DNA of 64,000 bases. Source: Pectobacterium carotovorum (GTDB taxonomy: Bacteria > Pseudomonadota > Gammaproteobacteria > Enterobacterales > Enterobacteriaceae). This document shows, one piece after another, positions 47,682-57,227 of the stretch (position 1 is its first letter; each line of letters begins with the position of its first letter). The translations under genes and the position numbers were made by a program. The notes beneath the pieces are model-generated. The model was not told the origin of the DNA and searched no databases. It saw only the letters and a program-made list of their open reading frames with translations. The stretch covers positions 1,860,001 to 1,924,000 of the forward strand of contig CP066552.1 in assembly GCA_016415585.1 (NCBI GenBank), read 5' to 3'.

Positions 47682-48710
47682 TCACCAAGGCGCCGCGAGC
47701 ACTGGCGACTCCTCGTGTGATGGGAAATGTGGTAGTACGTCCTCAGCCAACTCTTGAATGACCTCCGCGGCTGGCCGCTCCGAGAACTGAATACCCAGCG
47801 CAGCATGGTTGACACCTGCTTGCTGCCATTCCTCCAGCAAAGCGATGAGACCTTTACGTCCCGTGCGCAAAACATAGCCACCACGCAATGGGGTGCGCGG
47901 GTGATCGGGGTCGTCTACCAAGTCTAGCCATTCGTTGGTCATGTGCGGCCGGAATCCACCATCGGGAATCAGGTTGCGCCAGGCTCGGATCTTTTCTGCC
48001 AGGCGTTGTGGCCCCTGACGGTTGTGTGTAGCTTCGGGATAGGTCAGCCAGCCATCTGCATGATCGGCGATCCATGCTAGGGACTGGCCGGACGAACTGG
48101 TGACGATTAGCGGAATTGCGCCAGTGGTGGGCTTGGGTAAGAACTCTGCACCGTCGATTCGGCCCAGAGGCGAATCAATAGACGGGGTGGCCGCTTGCAT
48201 CAACTGGCGAAAGTACGCCACTGTCTGCGAAAACCGTTCGCCGCGCTCACTATGTTCTAGTCCATACGCGGGAAACTCGCTGGCTCGGTCACCGGAGGCG
48301 ATGCCCATCACCAATCTGCCACCCGATAGCTGGTCGATGGTCGTAGATGCCTTGGCTAGGTCGATCGGATGACGTAGGGAAAAGACTGCGCTGCCCGTTG
48401 CCAGCGCAACCCTCTTCGTTTTTGCTGCAAGGAAAGCCAGATAGGTGAAAGGATCGAATACCTGTCCTGCATCGCCGAATGACGGGTCAAACAGCGGCAC
48501 ATCGCGCACCCATACGGCGGCGAAGCCGCGACGGTCGATGTCCGTCACCAGATCCGCTTGCCCAGCCAACACACGCATGTCGCCTTTGTAGAAGCGTAGC
48601 GGCAAGAAGATTCCGATGGTCAATCGGTCAGGAGTGAACATCCGCCGATAACCCGGATGTGTGGAAAACGCGGCAAAAGAAGCACCGCCTGAAACCTGGA
48701 TAGCAGTCAT
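47682..48710 (-). CDS. LLM-class flavin-dependent oxidoreductase
   Basis: A luciferase-like monooxygenase/reductase of 342 residues: IGIFLPLRFYKGDM, FAAVWVRDVPLFDP, RVALATGSAVFSLRHP, SGGRLVMGIASGDRASEFPAYG, a plan close to the TIGR03571 group. It probably uses FMNH2 or F420-like flavin on a small electrophile or quinone; substrate unknown. The ATG at 48710 has AAGGATA upstream and is preferred over the in-frame start at 48743, which would overlap the GST gene. Last gene of a three-gene operon. Confidence 0.82.
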   Translation of the reverse strand: MTAIQVSGGASFAAFSTHPGYRRMFTPDRLTIGIFLPLRFYKGDMRVLAGQADLVTDIDRRGFAAVWVRDVPLFDPSFGDAGQVFDPFTYLAFLAAKTKRVALATGSAVFSLRHPIDLAKASTTIDQLSGGRLVMGIASGDRASEFPAYGLEHSERGERFSQTVAYFRQLMQAATPSIDSPLGRIDGAEFLPKPTTGAIPLIVTSSSGQSLAWIADHADGWLTYPEATHNRQGPQRLAEKIRAWRNLIPDGGFRPHMTNEWLDLVDDPDHPRTPLRGGYVLRTGRKGLIALLEEWQQAGVNHAALGIQFSERPAAEVIQELAEDVLPHFPSHEESPVLAAPW

Positions 48711-48739
48711 GATTAGTATATCCTTGCGTAGTCTCTGAT

Positions 48740-49363
48740 TCATGCGCCCGTTGCGGGGGCGGGGAGCGTGATGCCCTTGCGCACGGCGGGTCTTGCCGCC
48801 ACACGCTCATGCCAGTCAGTCAGGTGCCGATATGCACTGAAGTCAAAATCGATGACTCGCGCAATGTGCGTCCAACCGAAGTGGGCGATATCTGCGATGG
48901 AATAGTCATCGCCAGCCAGATAAGGGTGTTCGGCCAGTCGGGCATCTAATGTGGCAAACGCGTCATGGGTCAGGTGACGATAGCGTGCGATGTTGGCGGG
49001 CTGCCTATCTTGGGCGAACAGCTCAAAATGCACCCACTGACCTAGGATCGGCCCAACGCTTGCCGCGTGAAACACCAGCCATTGGATGGCCTCCCAGCGT
49101 TTCTTGGGCTCTGCCGGAAGTAGCTGCCCCGTTTTCTCTGCCAAGTACAGTAGGATGGCTGCTGACTCGAACACTGTGATTCCCGTCTCATCGTCTTTGA
49201 TCACAGGAATGCGCCCGTGCGGATTGAGACGCAGGAACTCGGGTTGCCTATGTTCCCCATTGTCGATGTGGATGTGGTGCAAGGTGTACGGTAAGCCTAG
49301 TTCTTCCAAAGCAATGGTGATCTTGAAGCCGTTGGGCGAGCTGTCGGTGTAAAGCTGAATCAT
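48740..49363 (-). CDS. Glutathione S-transferase family protein
   Basis: A 207-residue cytosolic GST of the YfcG/YghU-like type: N-terminal thioredoxin fold with MIQLYTDSSPNGFKITIALEE (Asn rather than Tyr/Ser for activation), NPHGRIPVI with the cis-Pro, and FESAAILLYL for glutathione binding; helical C-terminal domain with AGDDYSIADIAHF. It likely conjugates or reduces xenobiotics. It overlaps the transporter stop by four bases and precedes the flavin oxidoreductase. Confidence 0.88.
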   Translation of the reverse strand: MIQLYTDSSPNGFKITIALEELGLPYTLHHIHIDNGEHRQPEFLRLNPHGRIPVIKDDETGITVFESAAILLYLAEKTGQLLPAEPKKRWEAIQWLVFHAASVGPILGQWVHFELFAQDRQPANIARYRHLTHDAFATLDARLAEHPYLAGDDYSIADIAHFGWTHIARVIDFDFSAYRHLTDWHERVAARPAVRKGITLPAPATGA

Positions 49364-50757
49364 CGTGCGATCTCCACAACGGCCGTCTTACTCGGCAGGA
49401 CAAGCGCCGCGCAGGCTAAACCGACCACTACCAAGCTAGCAGACACTAAGACGGCATAGCTGAAGCCTTGCGCAGCGCTGCCCCCATTAGCGAGTACCGC
49501 GATGCTGACTGCGACGCCAACTGCCAATCCGATGGCGGAACCGACCTCTTGTGTTGTCGTGAGCATGCCGCCAGCTACACCGTGATCGACGGCATCAATC
49601 CCTTCGATACCAGCCACCGTCCAAGCGGGGAACGCGATACCGTAACCGATGCCAGCCAGCAGGGTGCCGGGCAGGATGGATGTGCTCCATGAGGCATCAG
49701 ACGCCAGTGATGCGCCCAGCAAAGCTAGCCCGCCGATGAACAACGTCAGGCCGCCCAGAATGACGGGTTTGGTGTCCATTCTGGCGATCAGTGCAGGGCC
49801 ACCCCAGGCACTGGCCAGCGTGAAGGCTGTTGCCATCGGGAGCAGCCCCAGCCCTGTCTGCGTGGCAGTGAAGCCTAGGATCTCCTGCATGTAGAGCGCA
49901 ATGACCACGAAGGTCGGGCCTAGAGCGGTATTCGCTAGCAGTGACACCAGATTGGCACCGCCCGTCATACGCCGCCAGAAGATAGAGAGAGGCATCAACG
50001 GAGTCTCAACCTTACTTTCCACCCAGATGAACAGCGCCAGCAATGCCAGAGCCAGACCGATTAGCCCGAATGTGACAGGAGAAGACAGACCGACATGTTC
50101 GCTATTGGCAAAGGCATAAACCAGTGTTGCGGCACCTGCGACGACCAACAGCGCACCGCCAATGTCCAATTGTCGGGCTACTGTCTTGGTCTCGGGCTTA
50201 CCATGTGGTAGGGCACCAGCCAAGGCGATGACTAACAGGCCGACAGGGACGTTGATCCACAACACCCAGCGCCAGCCCATCAGGTCGGTAATGATGCCGC
50301 CCAGAATCAGACCCGCGACAAACCCACTGGCAGCTACGGCTGTCCAGGCCCCAAGCGCACGGTTACGCTGCTTCTGTTCGGGAAACACTGCCAGAAGTAA
50401 TGAAAATGCAGAGGGTGAAAACAATGCGGCGCCAAATCCCTGTAAGGCGCGGGTGGCGATCAGCATCATAGGGCTCTGTGAGAAACCGCCGAGCAAAGAA
50501 CCGACAGTAAAGATTGCCAGCCCAGTCAGGAACATGCGCCGACGGCCAAACATATCGGCGGCACGCCCACCCAGCAGTAGGAACCCTGCAATGGCTACGC
50601 CATAGGCATTAATGACCCACTGCAAGGCGCCCGGCGTGAAGCCTAGGCTGTCCTGAATCTGCGGCAAGGGAATCATGGTGATGGAGAAGTCGAGTAAGGC
50701 GACGAACTGCGTCGTGCAAAGCAGAATCAGGCAAAGTCGCCAGCGTGGATTGTTCAT
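49360..50757 (-). CDS. DHA2-type MFS exporter (14 helices)
   Basis: A 465-residue drug:H+ antiporter-2 family efflux pump. It has LLLGGRAADMFGRRRMFL (motif A) near residue 57, ALQWVINAY, and GFVAGLILGGIITDLMGWRWVLWINVPVG (motif C and DHA2-specific stretch). First gene of an operon with GST and the oxidoreductase, divergent from a LysR gene that probably regulates it. The set resembles xenobiotic or antibiotic detoxification cassettes. Confidence 0.9.
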   Translation of the reverse strand: MNNPRWRLCLILLCTTQFVALLDFSITMIPLPQIQDSLGFTPGALQWVINAYGVAIAGFLLLGGRAADMFGRRRMFLTGLAIFTVGSLLGGFSQSPMMLIATRALQGFGAALFSPSAFSLLLAVFPEQKQRNRALGAWTAVAASGFVAGLILGGIITDLMGWRWVLWINVPVGLLVIALAGALPHGKPETKTVARQLDIGGALLVVAGAATLVYAFANSEHVGLSSPVTFGLIGLALALLALFIWVESKVETPLMPLSIFWRRMTGGANLVSLLANTALGPTFVVIALYMQEILGFTATQTGLGLLPMATAFTLASAWGGPALIARMDTKPVILGGLTLFIGGLALLGASLASDASWSTSILPGTLLAGIGYGIAFPAWTVAGIEGIDAVDHGVAGGMLTTTQEVGSAIGLAVGVAVSIAVLANGGSAAQGFSYAVLVSASLVVVGLACAALVLPSKTAVVEIAR

Positions 50758-50886
50758 ATAATCTCCAAAGTTAATATACTTTATCTAAATCTATCTATTA
50801 CTTCTAAACAGTCGGTATGATGGGCGCTAATCTCCGTTATCGGAAACGATCATTTCTTCTATTGAAATTTAGGAAAACTAAATCTG
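50758..50886. promoter_or_regulatory. Divergent promoter region of the efflux operon and its LysR regulator
   Basis: About 130 bases between the divergent genes, AT-rich, with room for both promoters and a LysR T-N11-A box. AGTTAATATACTTTATC near 50768-50785 is a possible -10 region on either strand. No box is certain by eye. Confidence 0.45.
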
Positions 50887-51777
50887 ATGACAATATCGCT
50901 CCCACTGTTGGCGTTGCGCACCTTTGTTGAGGTTGGGCAGCGAGGTAGCATCAAGGCTGCTGCTGAAGCACTGAACGTAACGTCTGGCGCAGTTAGCCAA
51001 CAGATTCGGGTGCTGGAAGAGCGGGTTGGGGTGGTGCTTTTCACACGAGAGCGGCAGGGGCTGCGGCTCACTGAGGCGGGGGCTGATGTTCATCCCTCGC
51101 TGCTTCAGGCTTTTGAGCAAATCGAAAAGGCTGTGCAGACTTTAGATCAGATTAAGGCCCGCCAGACCCTGACAGTCAGCACGGTTGCCACTTTTGCGGC
51201 ATCATGGCTAGTGCCGCGTTTGGGCCGATTCAACCATCGCTATCCGCACATTGAGGTAAGGGTCGAGGCGACCTCGGCCGTCGTAGACATGCGGCGAGAT
51301 CGTGTCGATGTAGCACTGCGGCATGGGTTGGGGGTCTACCCAGGTCTGGATGTTACCCGGCTGATGGCACCTGTACTGGTGCCGGTGGCTTGCCCTGGAT
51401 TGGTTACTACGGATGCGACACTCAAAGAACCTGAAGATTGCCTGGCTTACCCGTTGTTACACGATAGCGATCGTGCAGACTGGCCGCTTTGGCTTGCAGC
51501 GCATGGGGTTGCCGAAGACCCTCGCGCCGAGCGAGGAACAGCGTTTGAGGATGACTTCCTGTTGATTCGTGCGGCGGAAGCTGGCCAGGGACTCGCGTTA
51601 GTGCCGTTAGAGTATGCGGAAGATGAAATTGCTGCGGGGCGCTTGGTGCAGGTGCTCGACAAGCCGTGGCCCGCGCGGTTCGCCTATTATGTGGTGACGA
51701 AACCGGGTGCCATGCAGCGGCAAGAGGTCAAGGCGTTTGTGGACTGGATCTTGGAAGAAGTACTGGGCATTGCATGA
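50887..51777 (+). CDS. LysR-type transcriptional regulator (GcvA-like)
   Basis: A 296-residue LTTR with an N-terminal winged helix (TISLPLLALRTFVEVGQRGSIK, ALNVTSGAVSQQIRVLEERVGVVLF) and a C-terminal substrate-binding domain. The arrangement and motifs (LLHDSDRADWPLWLAAHG) resemble the GcvA subgroup. Divergent to the MFS/GST/oxidoreductase operon, which it probably controls in response to a small ligand. Confidence 0.88.
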   Translation: MTISLPLLALRTFVEVGQRGSIKAAAEALNVTSGAVSQQIRVLEERVGVVLFTRERQGLRLTEAGADVHPSLLQAFEQIEKAVQTLDQIKARQTLTVSTVATFAASWLVPRLGRFNHRYPHIEVRVEATSAVVDMRRDRVDVALRHGLGVYPGLDVTRLMAPVLVPVACPGLVTTDATLKEPEDCLAYPLLHDSDRADWPLWLAAHGVAEDPRAERGTAFEDDFLLIRAAEAGQGLALVPLEYAEDEIAAGRLVQVLDKPWPARFAYYVVTKPGAMQRQEVKAFVDWILEEVLGIA

Positions 51778-51884
51778 CGCAATCCGCCCGACAGTGTGGT
51801 CAGGTATCACCCTAAGATTTTGATAATCCTGCTGGGGCAAGTCCAGATAGAGTCGAGCGAATTTCGGAACTGGGTCATGGTGAA

Positions 51885-51918
51885 ATAAAAAACGCCACTT
51901 ATGGTGATAAGCAGCGTT
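51885..51918 (-). terminator. mepS terminator
   Basis: On the minus strand AACGCTGCTTAT, CACC, ATAAGTGGCGTT, then TTTTATTT. A 12-bp stem with one mismatched dinucleotide and a U tract, about 80 bases after the mepS stop. Confidence 0.85.
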
Positions 51919-51996
51919 GATGTCGTCTGGTTTCGTTGGCTAACAGCAAAGTTCTTTTACTAACAAAACAATATCACAGCAAGGGAGCGATATTGT

Positions 51997-52578
51997 TTAG
52001 CTGGTTTTTCCTTTACTCAGGACACGGCGTCCTTCCTGATAACGCTTATTCCAGTAGTCTTCGGTCATTTTAGAAATGATGACACCACTGCTGGTTGACG
52101 CGTGGACAAACTGATCGTTGCCGAGATAAATGCCAACGTGGCGGCCGGTTGAACCTGCACGGAACAGAACCAGATCGCCAACGCGCAATTTGCTGCGCTG
52201 AATTTGCTGGCCCATCTCTTGCTGTTCATAGGTTGAACGCGGTAAATCCATACCAAACTGTTCGCGGAAGGTGCGCTGAACGAAAGCTGAGCAGTCAATG
52301 CCACGGCGACTATCACCGCCTAAACGGTAACGAACACCTTTCCAACTGGCATATTGGTTAAGTAACTTGGACTTGATGTCTACGTTACGAACCAGTGCTT
52401 CAAATTCATCCTGAGAGGCTTGCAGTAAAAGACCATCTTTATCATTAACTGCATGCATATCAGTTTGAGCTTTATTGTTGTATGCACTATTACTTCCACA
52501 GGCGGAGAGCATCATTGCTACCGCGATGGCAGGCACTGCCCGCCAGATATATCTCAGAATCGGTTGAGACTTGACCAT
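51997..52578 (-). CDS. mepS: Murein DD-endopeptidase MepS (Spr)
   Basis: An outer-membrane lipoprotein that cleaves DD-crosslinks to allow peptidoglycan expansion. The 193-residue product has a lipoprotein signal with lipobox LSAC (Cys 27) and an NlpC/P60 domain with catalytic Cys (RGIDCSAFV), His (RHVGIYLG) and a further conserved His (FVHAST). Its level is controlled by NlpI-Prc in E. coli. Monocistronic with own terminator. Confidence 0.95.
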   Translation of the reverse strand: MVKSQPILRYIWRAVPAIAVAMMLSACGSNSAYNNKAQTDMHAVNDKDGLLLQASQDEFEALVRNVDIKSKLLNQYASWKGVRYRLGGDSRRGIDCSAFVQRTFREQFGMDLPRSTYEQQEMGQQIQRSKLRVGDLVLFRAGSTGRHVGIYLGNDQFVHASTSSGVIISKMTEDYWNKRYQEGRRVLSKGKTS

Positions 52579-52900
52579 TGTTGTTATGTTCCCTTGCTGT
52601 CCTTAACGATAAATATCGCTATGTAGTATCCCCATTTCATTGGGGTATAAATGCCAAACGAAAACGAGACTCAGACTAAATCAGAGTTTCTTCTTAGCCA
52701 AACACTCATCGGCGAAAGTGTGCCGGAATGCACATTATTTCTCTTGCCGCCGCTAGTTCAGTGTGCGCTAAAAAGCAAACTTGAACGAGACTACCGTAAC
52801 AGCAGCAGGATTGCGAGCAGTTTTAACTATTTTATTTATAAGATTTAATGATGTGTTCAGCTAAAAAATGTCGATGTAAAAAATCTGAAATCATGTGAAT
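52579..52900. other. Gap between lpxT and mepS
   Basis: About 320 bases. Promoter region for mepS (minus strand) and downstream of lpxT. A 65-codon frame on the plus strand has no ribosome-binding site or similarity and is not called. Confidence 0.5.
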
Positions 52901-53602
52901 TTATACTGTCGATTTTTTAGGTAATAGTCGGTTTAACAGGGCAATAGCGGCATCGCTTGCTGGCGTTAATAGCCACCAGCTCAGTCCGACCAGAACAACA
53001 GAGAGCGAACCGACGGCAATATCGGTAAACCAATGTGCACCAATCATGATGCGAGGCAATGAGAAAATCACCATGATGGCCAGACCGATAGCGAAAGCGG
53101 TGCGGGTAAAATAACGCAGCATAAACGCAGCAAAGATCATCAGCATCATGCCGTGGTCGCCGGGGAAGCTGTCCGATGAAGCATCTTTGGTTGGAATACC
53201 AGTTAAATCTGAAACGCGGTTGACGTCACTAAAATAGAGGGTCGGGCTGGCGTGTTGCACCGGTAATAAATGTCCTGCCTGATTCAGCACGACGGCGGTT
53301 AACAGCATGACAACACCGAGGATCAACAAACGTCGACGTTCTGTGGGCGTAGCTTTTAGATAAAACGACAGGTACAGCAACCCCATCGCAACGAGCGCAC
53401 AGCCGTCAAACGCGCGGTTATTCGTAATAGCAACCAGATGTAAAAACGTCGGGCTATCAACCAAGAGGCGGTTGAAATAGAAAAAGATATGGCTGTCGAT
53501 CGTGAGCCAAAAACCATGATTTTCCGGTAGATACCAGGATAAAAACAGGCCGATGCCCAATACATTGAGCATTAAAATAGAAGAAAAACGAGCAAATGAC
53601 AT
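52901..53602 (-). CDS. lpxT: Kdo2-lipid A phosphotransferase LpxT
   Basis: An inner-membrane PAP2-type enzyme that transfers phosphate from undecaprenyl-PP to lipid A 1-phosphate in the periplasm. The 233-residue product, with about six helices, has the PAP2 motifs KDASSDSFPGDHGMM near residue 140 and GAHWFTDIAVG near residue 190. The ATG at 53602 is used with GGA nine bases upstream; an ATG at 53614 is an alternative. Confidence 0.92.
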   Translation of the reverse strand: MSFARFSSILMLNVLGIGLFLSWYLPENHGFWLTIDSHIFFYFNRLLVDSPTFLHLVAITNNRAFDGCALVAMGLLYLSFYLKATPTERRRLLILGVVMLLTAVVLNQAGHLLPVQHASPTLYFSDVNRVSDLTGIPTKDASSDSFPGDHGMMLMIFAAFMLRYFTRTAFAIGLAIMVIFSLPRIMIGAHWFTDIAVGSLSVVLVGLSWWLLTPASDAAIALLNRLLPKKSTV

Positions 53603-53640
53603 AAGGCAAAACATCCAAACAAAGACGAAAAAACTCCAGT

Positions 53641-54627
53641 TTACTCTACGTTAGCTAAACGAGCCTTTAACAACGAGGCTTGTAACGTATTCCATTCTGC
53701 TGGTGTTTCATTAATGACTTCGATACGGCTATCAATCGGTGCCGCCGATCGGGTTTCTATATGAAGATCGTGTCCCTGACGGTTCACGACGAGCGTTCCT
53801 TCCTTTATACGCATTACCCCTTTAACCCGACTCACGGGAGACAGGCGGACCCAGTCCAGCAGCGCGGCGGTATCAAAAGCGGTTTCAGGTGCGAATATCC
53901 AGCCGCAGGCGTGGTAGCCCTGTCCCTGATTGAGAGAGCGGCGCCAGGGTTGTCCACCCGGTAATTGCAGTGCGGCCAAGCCATTTGTTGGCTTATGCGA
54001 GTGGTGGTGGGTGCCATCCGGCAGTTCACGTATGTTGTGTCGAGACTGATCAAGTTGTTGCCGATCAACGTTTCCCTGACTGGCCTCGATAACTTGTCGA
54101 CCATCACCGCTTGCCTGCTGCCACTGCTGCAAAGCAGCGAGATCGTCGGCGGTATAAGTATCGCGCTTGTTGGCGATAATAATGTCAGCGGCGGCAAGCT
54201 GATCGCGGAAGTTCTCATTTTCCGTGTAACGGGTCTCGCTTAGCTGACGTGCATCCAGTAGGCACAGCGTAGCCTGTAATGTCAGCCAGGGCTGATAAAT
54301 ATCACTCGTCAGCAAGGAGAGAATTTGTTTCGGGTGGCCGAGCCCCGTGGGTTCGATGAGCAACCGATGAGGCTTTTTCTGTTGCAGCAGCATATTCAGG
54401 CCAACCTGCATCGGCAAGCCGTTCACGCAGCACATGCAGCCGCCGGGAATTTCTTTCAGGACGGCACCACTGTCCGCCAGTAACGCACCGTCAATGCCCA
54501 CTTCGCCGAATTCATTGACCAGCACCGCCCAGACTTCGTCTTCAGGCTTTTGCGATAGAAGATGACGAATCGTGGTGGTTTTTCCACTACCCAGAAATCC
54601 CGTAATCAAATTGACTTTCGTTAGCAT
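53641..54627 (-). CDS. yeiR: YeiR, zinc-binding G3E-family GTPase
   Basis: A 328-residue COG0523/CobW-type metallochaperone GTPase. Walker A GFLGSGKTTTI (residues 10-20), metal-binding GGCMCC near residue 63, GTP NKRD near residue 152, and a His-rich segment DGTHHHSHKP near residue 205. It likely delivers zinc under limitation, as suggested for E. coli YeiR. Upstream of lpxT on the same strand, downstream of yeiP. Confidence 0.93.
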   Translation of the reverse strand: MLTKVNLITGFLGSGKTTTIRHLLSQKPEDEVWAVLVNEFGEVGIDGALLADSGAVLKEIPGGCMCCVNGLPMQVGLNMLLQQKKPHRLLIEPTGLGHPKQILSLLTSDIYQPWLTLQATLCLLDARQLSETRYTENENFRDQLAAADIIIANKRDTYTADDLAALQQWQQASGDGRQVIEASQGNVDRQQLDQSRHNIRELPDGTHHHSHKPTNGLAALQLPGGQPWRRSLNQGQGYHACGWIFAPETAFDTAALLDWVRLSPVSRVKGVMRIKEGTLVVNRQGHDLHIETRSAAPIDSRIEVINETPAEWNTLQASLLKARLANVE

Positions 54628-54714
54628 GGCAGGCTCCTAATGCGGGGGAGGGGTGACGTGTGCCGGATTGGTCATCCGGCGACAAGTATTGTGCGGAAAG
54701 CACAATGTAGACTG

Positions 54715-55287
54715 TTAGTCTGCGCGACCCATGTAGCGACGTTCTGGAATATGAATGCGGATCTTTTCACCTGCACTCAGATATTCTGGAACAGGGATAA
54801 CCAGACCAGTGCTCATGGTCGCAGGTTTGTTGCGCGAACTGGCTGAAGCACCTTTAATGCCCGGTGCCGTCTCAACAATTTCCAGATCGACCGTTTGTGG
54901 CAGTTCCAGCGCGATGATTTGGCCGTCCCAGCTCAATACCTGAATCCCCGGCATGCCGCCTTCAGGGATAAACAGCAGCTCTTCTTCTATTTGATCTTTT
55001 TTGAAGAGGTAAGGAGTGTAGTCCTCATCATCCATAAAGACATACTCATCGCCGTCAATATAGGAAAAAGTAACCGTGCGGCGCGTCAGTGTGATGGTAT
55101 CGATAATGTCGTCGCCCTTAAAACGCTCTTCCACTTTCAAACCCGTGCGGACATCAGAAAAACGCATTTTGTACAGCGTGCTGGCTCCGCGGGCGCTAGG
55201 GCTCTGGACGTCGATGTCCTTTACCAACAATAACTTGTCGTTATAGTTAACGACCATTCCGCGTTTAATCTCGTTCGCTCTTGCCAT
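54715..55287 (-). CDS. efpL: Elongation factor P-like protein YeiP (EfpL)
   Basis: A 190-residue EF-P paralogue with three beta-barrel domains: [25 protein letters not shown] and a C-terminal [18 protein letters not shown]. It relieves ribosome stalling at certain motifs. E. coli YeiP is the same length. It sits next to yeiR, as in other enterics, and divergent to yeiW. Confidence 0.93.
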   Translation of the reverse strand: MARANEIKRGMVVNYNDKLLLVKDIDVQSPSARGASTLYKMRFSDVRTGLKVEERFKGDDIIDTITLTRRTVTFSYIDGDEYVFMDDEDYTPYLFKKDQIEEELLFIPEGGMPGIQVLSWDGQIIALELPQTVDLEIVETAPGIKGASASSRNKPATMSTGLVIPVPEYLSAGEKIRIHIPERRYMGRAD

Positions 55288-55449
55288 AAAAATTACCTGC
55301 TATAAAGGAGTGTGATTTTTGTGGCGACACGTTACTCGCGCCGGAGAATTCAGGCAAGCATAAGATACGTGGTCTTATATTGGTTTTTGGTAGAAGGGCT
55401 GTTATGGTGGCGCGCTCTACTTCTTGTCAGCCCACCGGAGTGCCTGCTG

Positions 55450-55704
55450 ATGGACTGTCGCCCCCATTGCGGTGCCTGCTGTATCGCGGCATCGATTTCA
55501 ACGCCGATGCCGGGTCTGCCGCACGGCAAACCTGCAAACACGCCCTGTATTCATCTTGATGACGCGATGCGCTGCGGGCTGTTTCATTCCCCACTGCGGC
55601 CTGCGGTTTGCGCGGGGCTGAAGCCGCGCGCCGATATGTGTTTCAGCCATCGTGATGAGGCGATGATTTATCTGCTCAAACTGGAAGCCGACACCGCCCC
55701 TTAA
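55450..55704 (+). CDS. yeiW: YeiW, cysteine-cluster UPF0153 family protein
   Basis: An 84-residue protein [17 protein letters not shown]...[17 protein letters not shown]. The CxxxCGACC pattern of the YkgJ/UPF0153 family suggests zinc or iron-sulfur binding. The ATG at 55450 is used because the longer frame from 55312 adds an unrelated hydrophobic leader; GGAG lies about ten bases upstream. Convergent with setB. Confidence 0.85.
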   Translation: MDCRPHCGACCIAASISTPMPGLPHGKPANTPCIHLDDAMRCGLFHSPLRPAVCAGLKPRADMCFSHRDEAMIYLLKLEADTAP

Positions 55705-55714
55705 CGCGCGGCGA

Positions 55715-56893
55715 TCAGGCGTCTTTGATGCGCCACATACAATAGATAGAACCAACGATCATCAGCAGCGCGAAGAAGAAGACGGCGTGATAGTTCCAAA
55801 TTTCAGCAACAATTCCAGCCAGTGAGCCGGAGATGATCCAACCAACGCGTGTTGTATTGGTAAATAGCGTGGTGGCCGCGCCTGCCTGTCCGGGCATCAA
55901 GTCCTGAAAGTAAAGCATGCCGATTCCAGCCAGAATGCCAATAAAGATCGCGTTCAGTACCTGTAACGCCAGCAGCGCTATTTCGCCATCAAGAACCAGT
56001 AAGCCGCCGAAGAACAGCAAACCAGAGGCAACGGCAAGCCGCATCAGGAAACGTTTACCGAAGCGTTTGGCAACGTAACCCGCAATCAGCATCACCGGAA
56101 TTTCCAACCCTGCGGCCACACCCATCATGATACCTGCCAGCTTTTCCGGCAGATGCAGTTCATGCACCAGATACAGCGGCATATTAATGAGGTAAATGCC
56201 GTTGCAGGTCCACATCAAGGTACAGGCTACGAATAGCAAGAGCGTGTCCCGACGGTTGCGGCGCGGTGATTCCAGCGTGGAAGTGGTCTTTTCCACGGCT
56301 TTGGGCATGGAAGGCAGAAAGAGTTTGACCAGAATGCCGCACAAGATAAAGACGACAGCGGCGGTCAGGTACATCGTCGTGAAGCCAAATCCCAGTGCCA
56401 GCGCAAAGGCGATAGGCGGGCCGACAACCCAGGCGAGAGAAATTTGCGCGCGGAGGATGGAGCTGAACATCGCCGCTTCACGACCGGTTTTATCCGCGTG
56501 CTCCCGCGCCAGTGCAAAAAGCTGTGGGTTCGCGGTCGAGCCGAAGCTGCTCAGCAATACGCCGATAAAGAGCAGAATAAAGTAGTTACGGTTCCATGCA
56601 AACAGCATGCAGGCCAGTGCGCCCAGCAGGCAGCAGACGAAGATCAGTGATTTGCGATCGCCCTGACGGTCCGAACGCGTAGCCAGCATTTGGCTGACGA
56701 CAATGCCGATAACCGCGCTGCCGGTATAAAACATCCCGACTAAGAAAGGACGAGCCTGTACTTCGCTGGAAAGAAAGAGGCTGAGCGTAGGAAGTTGCAG
56801 GGCACCGGCCGTTCCGGTCAAGAAGGCTATAACTAAAAATGCTGACGATGTCAGGTCAAGCGGACGTCGCGTTGTGTTTGCAGGAGTGAACAT
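55715..56893 (-). CDS. setB: Sugar efflux transporter SetB
   Basis: A 392-residue 12-helix MFS transporter that exports sugars or glycosides. It aligns by memory with E. coli SetB along its length (FLTGTAGALQLPTLSLFL, SDRQGDRKSLIF, NPQLFALAREHADKTGREA, TTLFTNTTRVGWIISGSLAGIVAEIWNYHAVF). The ATG at 56893 gives this length; a longer frame to 57043 has an unlike N-terminus. Divergent from fruB, as in E. coli. Confidence 0.92.
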   Translation of the reverse strand: MFTPANTTRRPLDLTSSAFLVIAFLTGTAGALQLPTLSLFLSSEVQARPFLVGMFYTGSAVIGIVVSQMLATRSDRQGDRKSLIFVCCLLGALACMLFAWNRNYFILLFIGVLLSSFGSTANPQLFALAREHADKTGREAAMFSSILRAQISLAWVVGPPIAFALALGFGFTTMYLTAAVVFILCGILVKLFLPSMPKAVEKTTSTLESPRRNRRDTLLLFVACTLMWTCNGIYLINMPLYLVHELHLPEKLAGIMMGVAAGLEIPVMLIAGYVAKRFGKRFLMRLAVASGLLFFGGLLVLDGEIALLALQVLNAIFIGILAGIGMLYFQDLMPGQAGAATTLFTNTTRVGWIISGSLAGIVAEIWNYHAVFFFALLMIVGSIYCMWRIKDA

Positions 56894-57125
56894 AAATTGA
56901 TAGCGCTTGGAAAATAGGCAGAGGCTGTCGAGCGCGACATAGTACTCGGGTTTATAATGAAACAGAAATCTTGTTTCATTATTTTTCGTCAGCACGGCTT
57001 CAGCCATTGGGTGATTTTTGTTGGCGGGCTGCGCGTCATCCACGTTAAAATGTGCGTGATGTCAAAATTCTGTTACGTCAGCAGCGCAGAAAGCTTGCAT
57101 AAATGGCGTAATAGAATGAGACTTT

Positions 57126-57137
57126 TGAAACGTTTCA
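57126..57137. promoter_or_regulatory. Cra (FruR) operator 1 of fruBKA
   Basis: TGAAACGTTTCA, a perfect palindrome and exact match to the Cra core. In E. coli, Cra binds two such sites before fruB and is released by fructose-1-phosphate. Confidence 0.85.
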
Positions 57138-57192
57138 GCGGAATTTTTTTTGAAACGCCCTAACAATCGACACATTTTTTTCTCATAAAAGC

Positions 57193-57204
57193 TGAAACGA
57201 TTCA
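57193..57204. promoter_or_regulatory. Cra (FruR) operator 2 of fruBKA
   Basis: GC-TGAAACGATTCA, a near-consensus Cra site (consensus GCTGAAACGNTTCA) 24 bases before the fruB ATG. A partial third half-site (TTTGAAACGCCC) lies near 57149. Confidence 0.85.
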
Positions 57205-57227
57205 ACTTTCAGCAAGAGAGGAGTGCC

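Noticed and set aside
50162..50605. 147-codon frame opposite the MFS exporter
   Set aside because: Mirror frame of a high-G+C gene; the exporter frame has clear family motifs.
52651..52848. 65-codon frame between lpxT and mepS
   Set aside because: No ribosome-binding site, no similarity and no repeat or codon signal.
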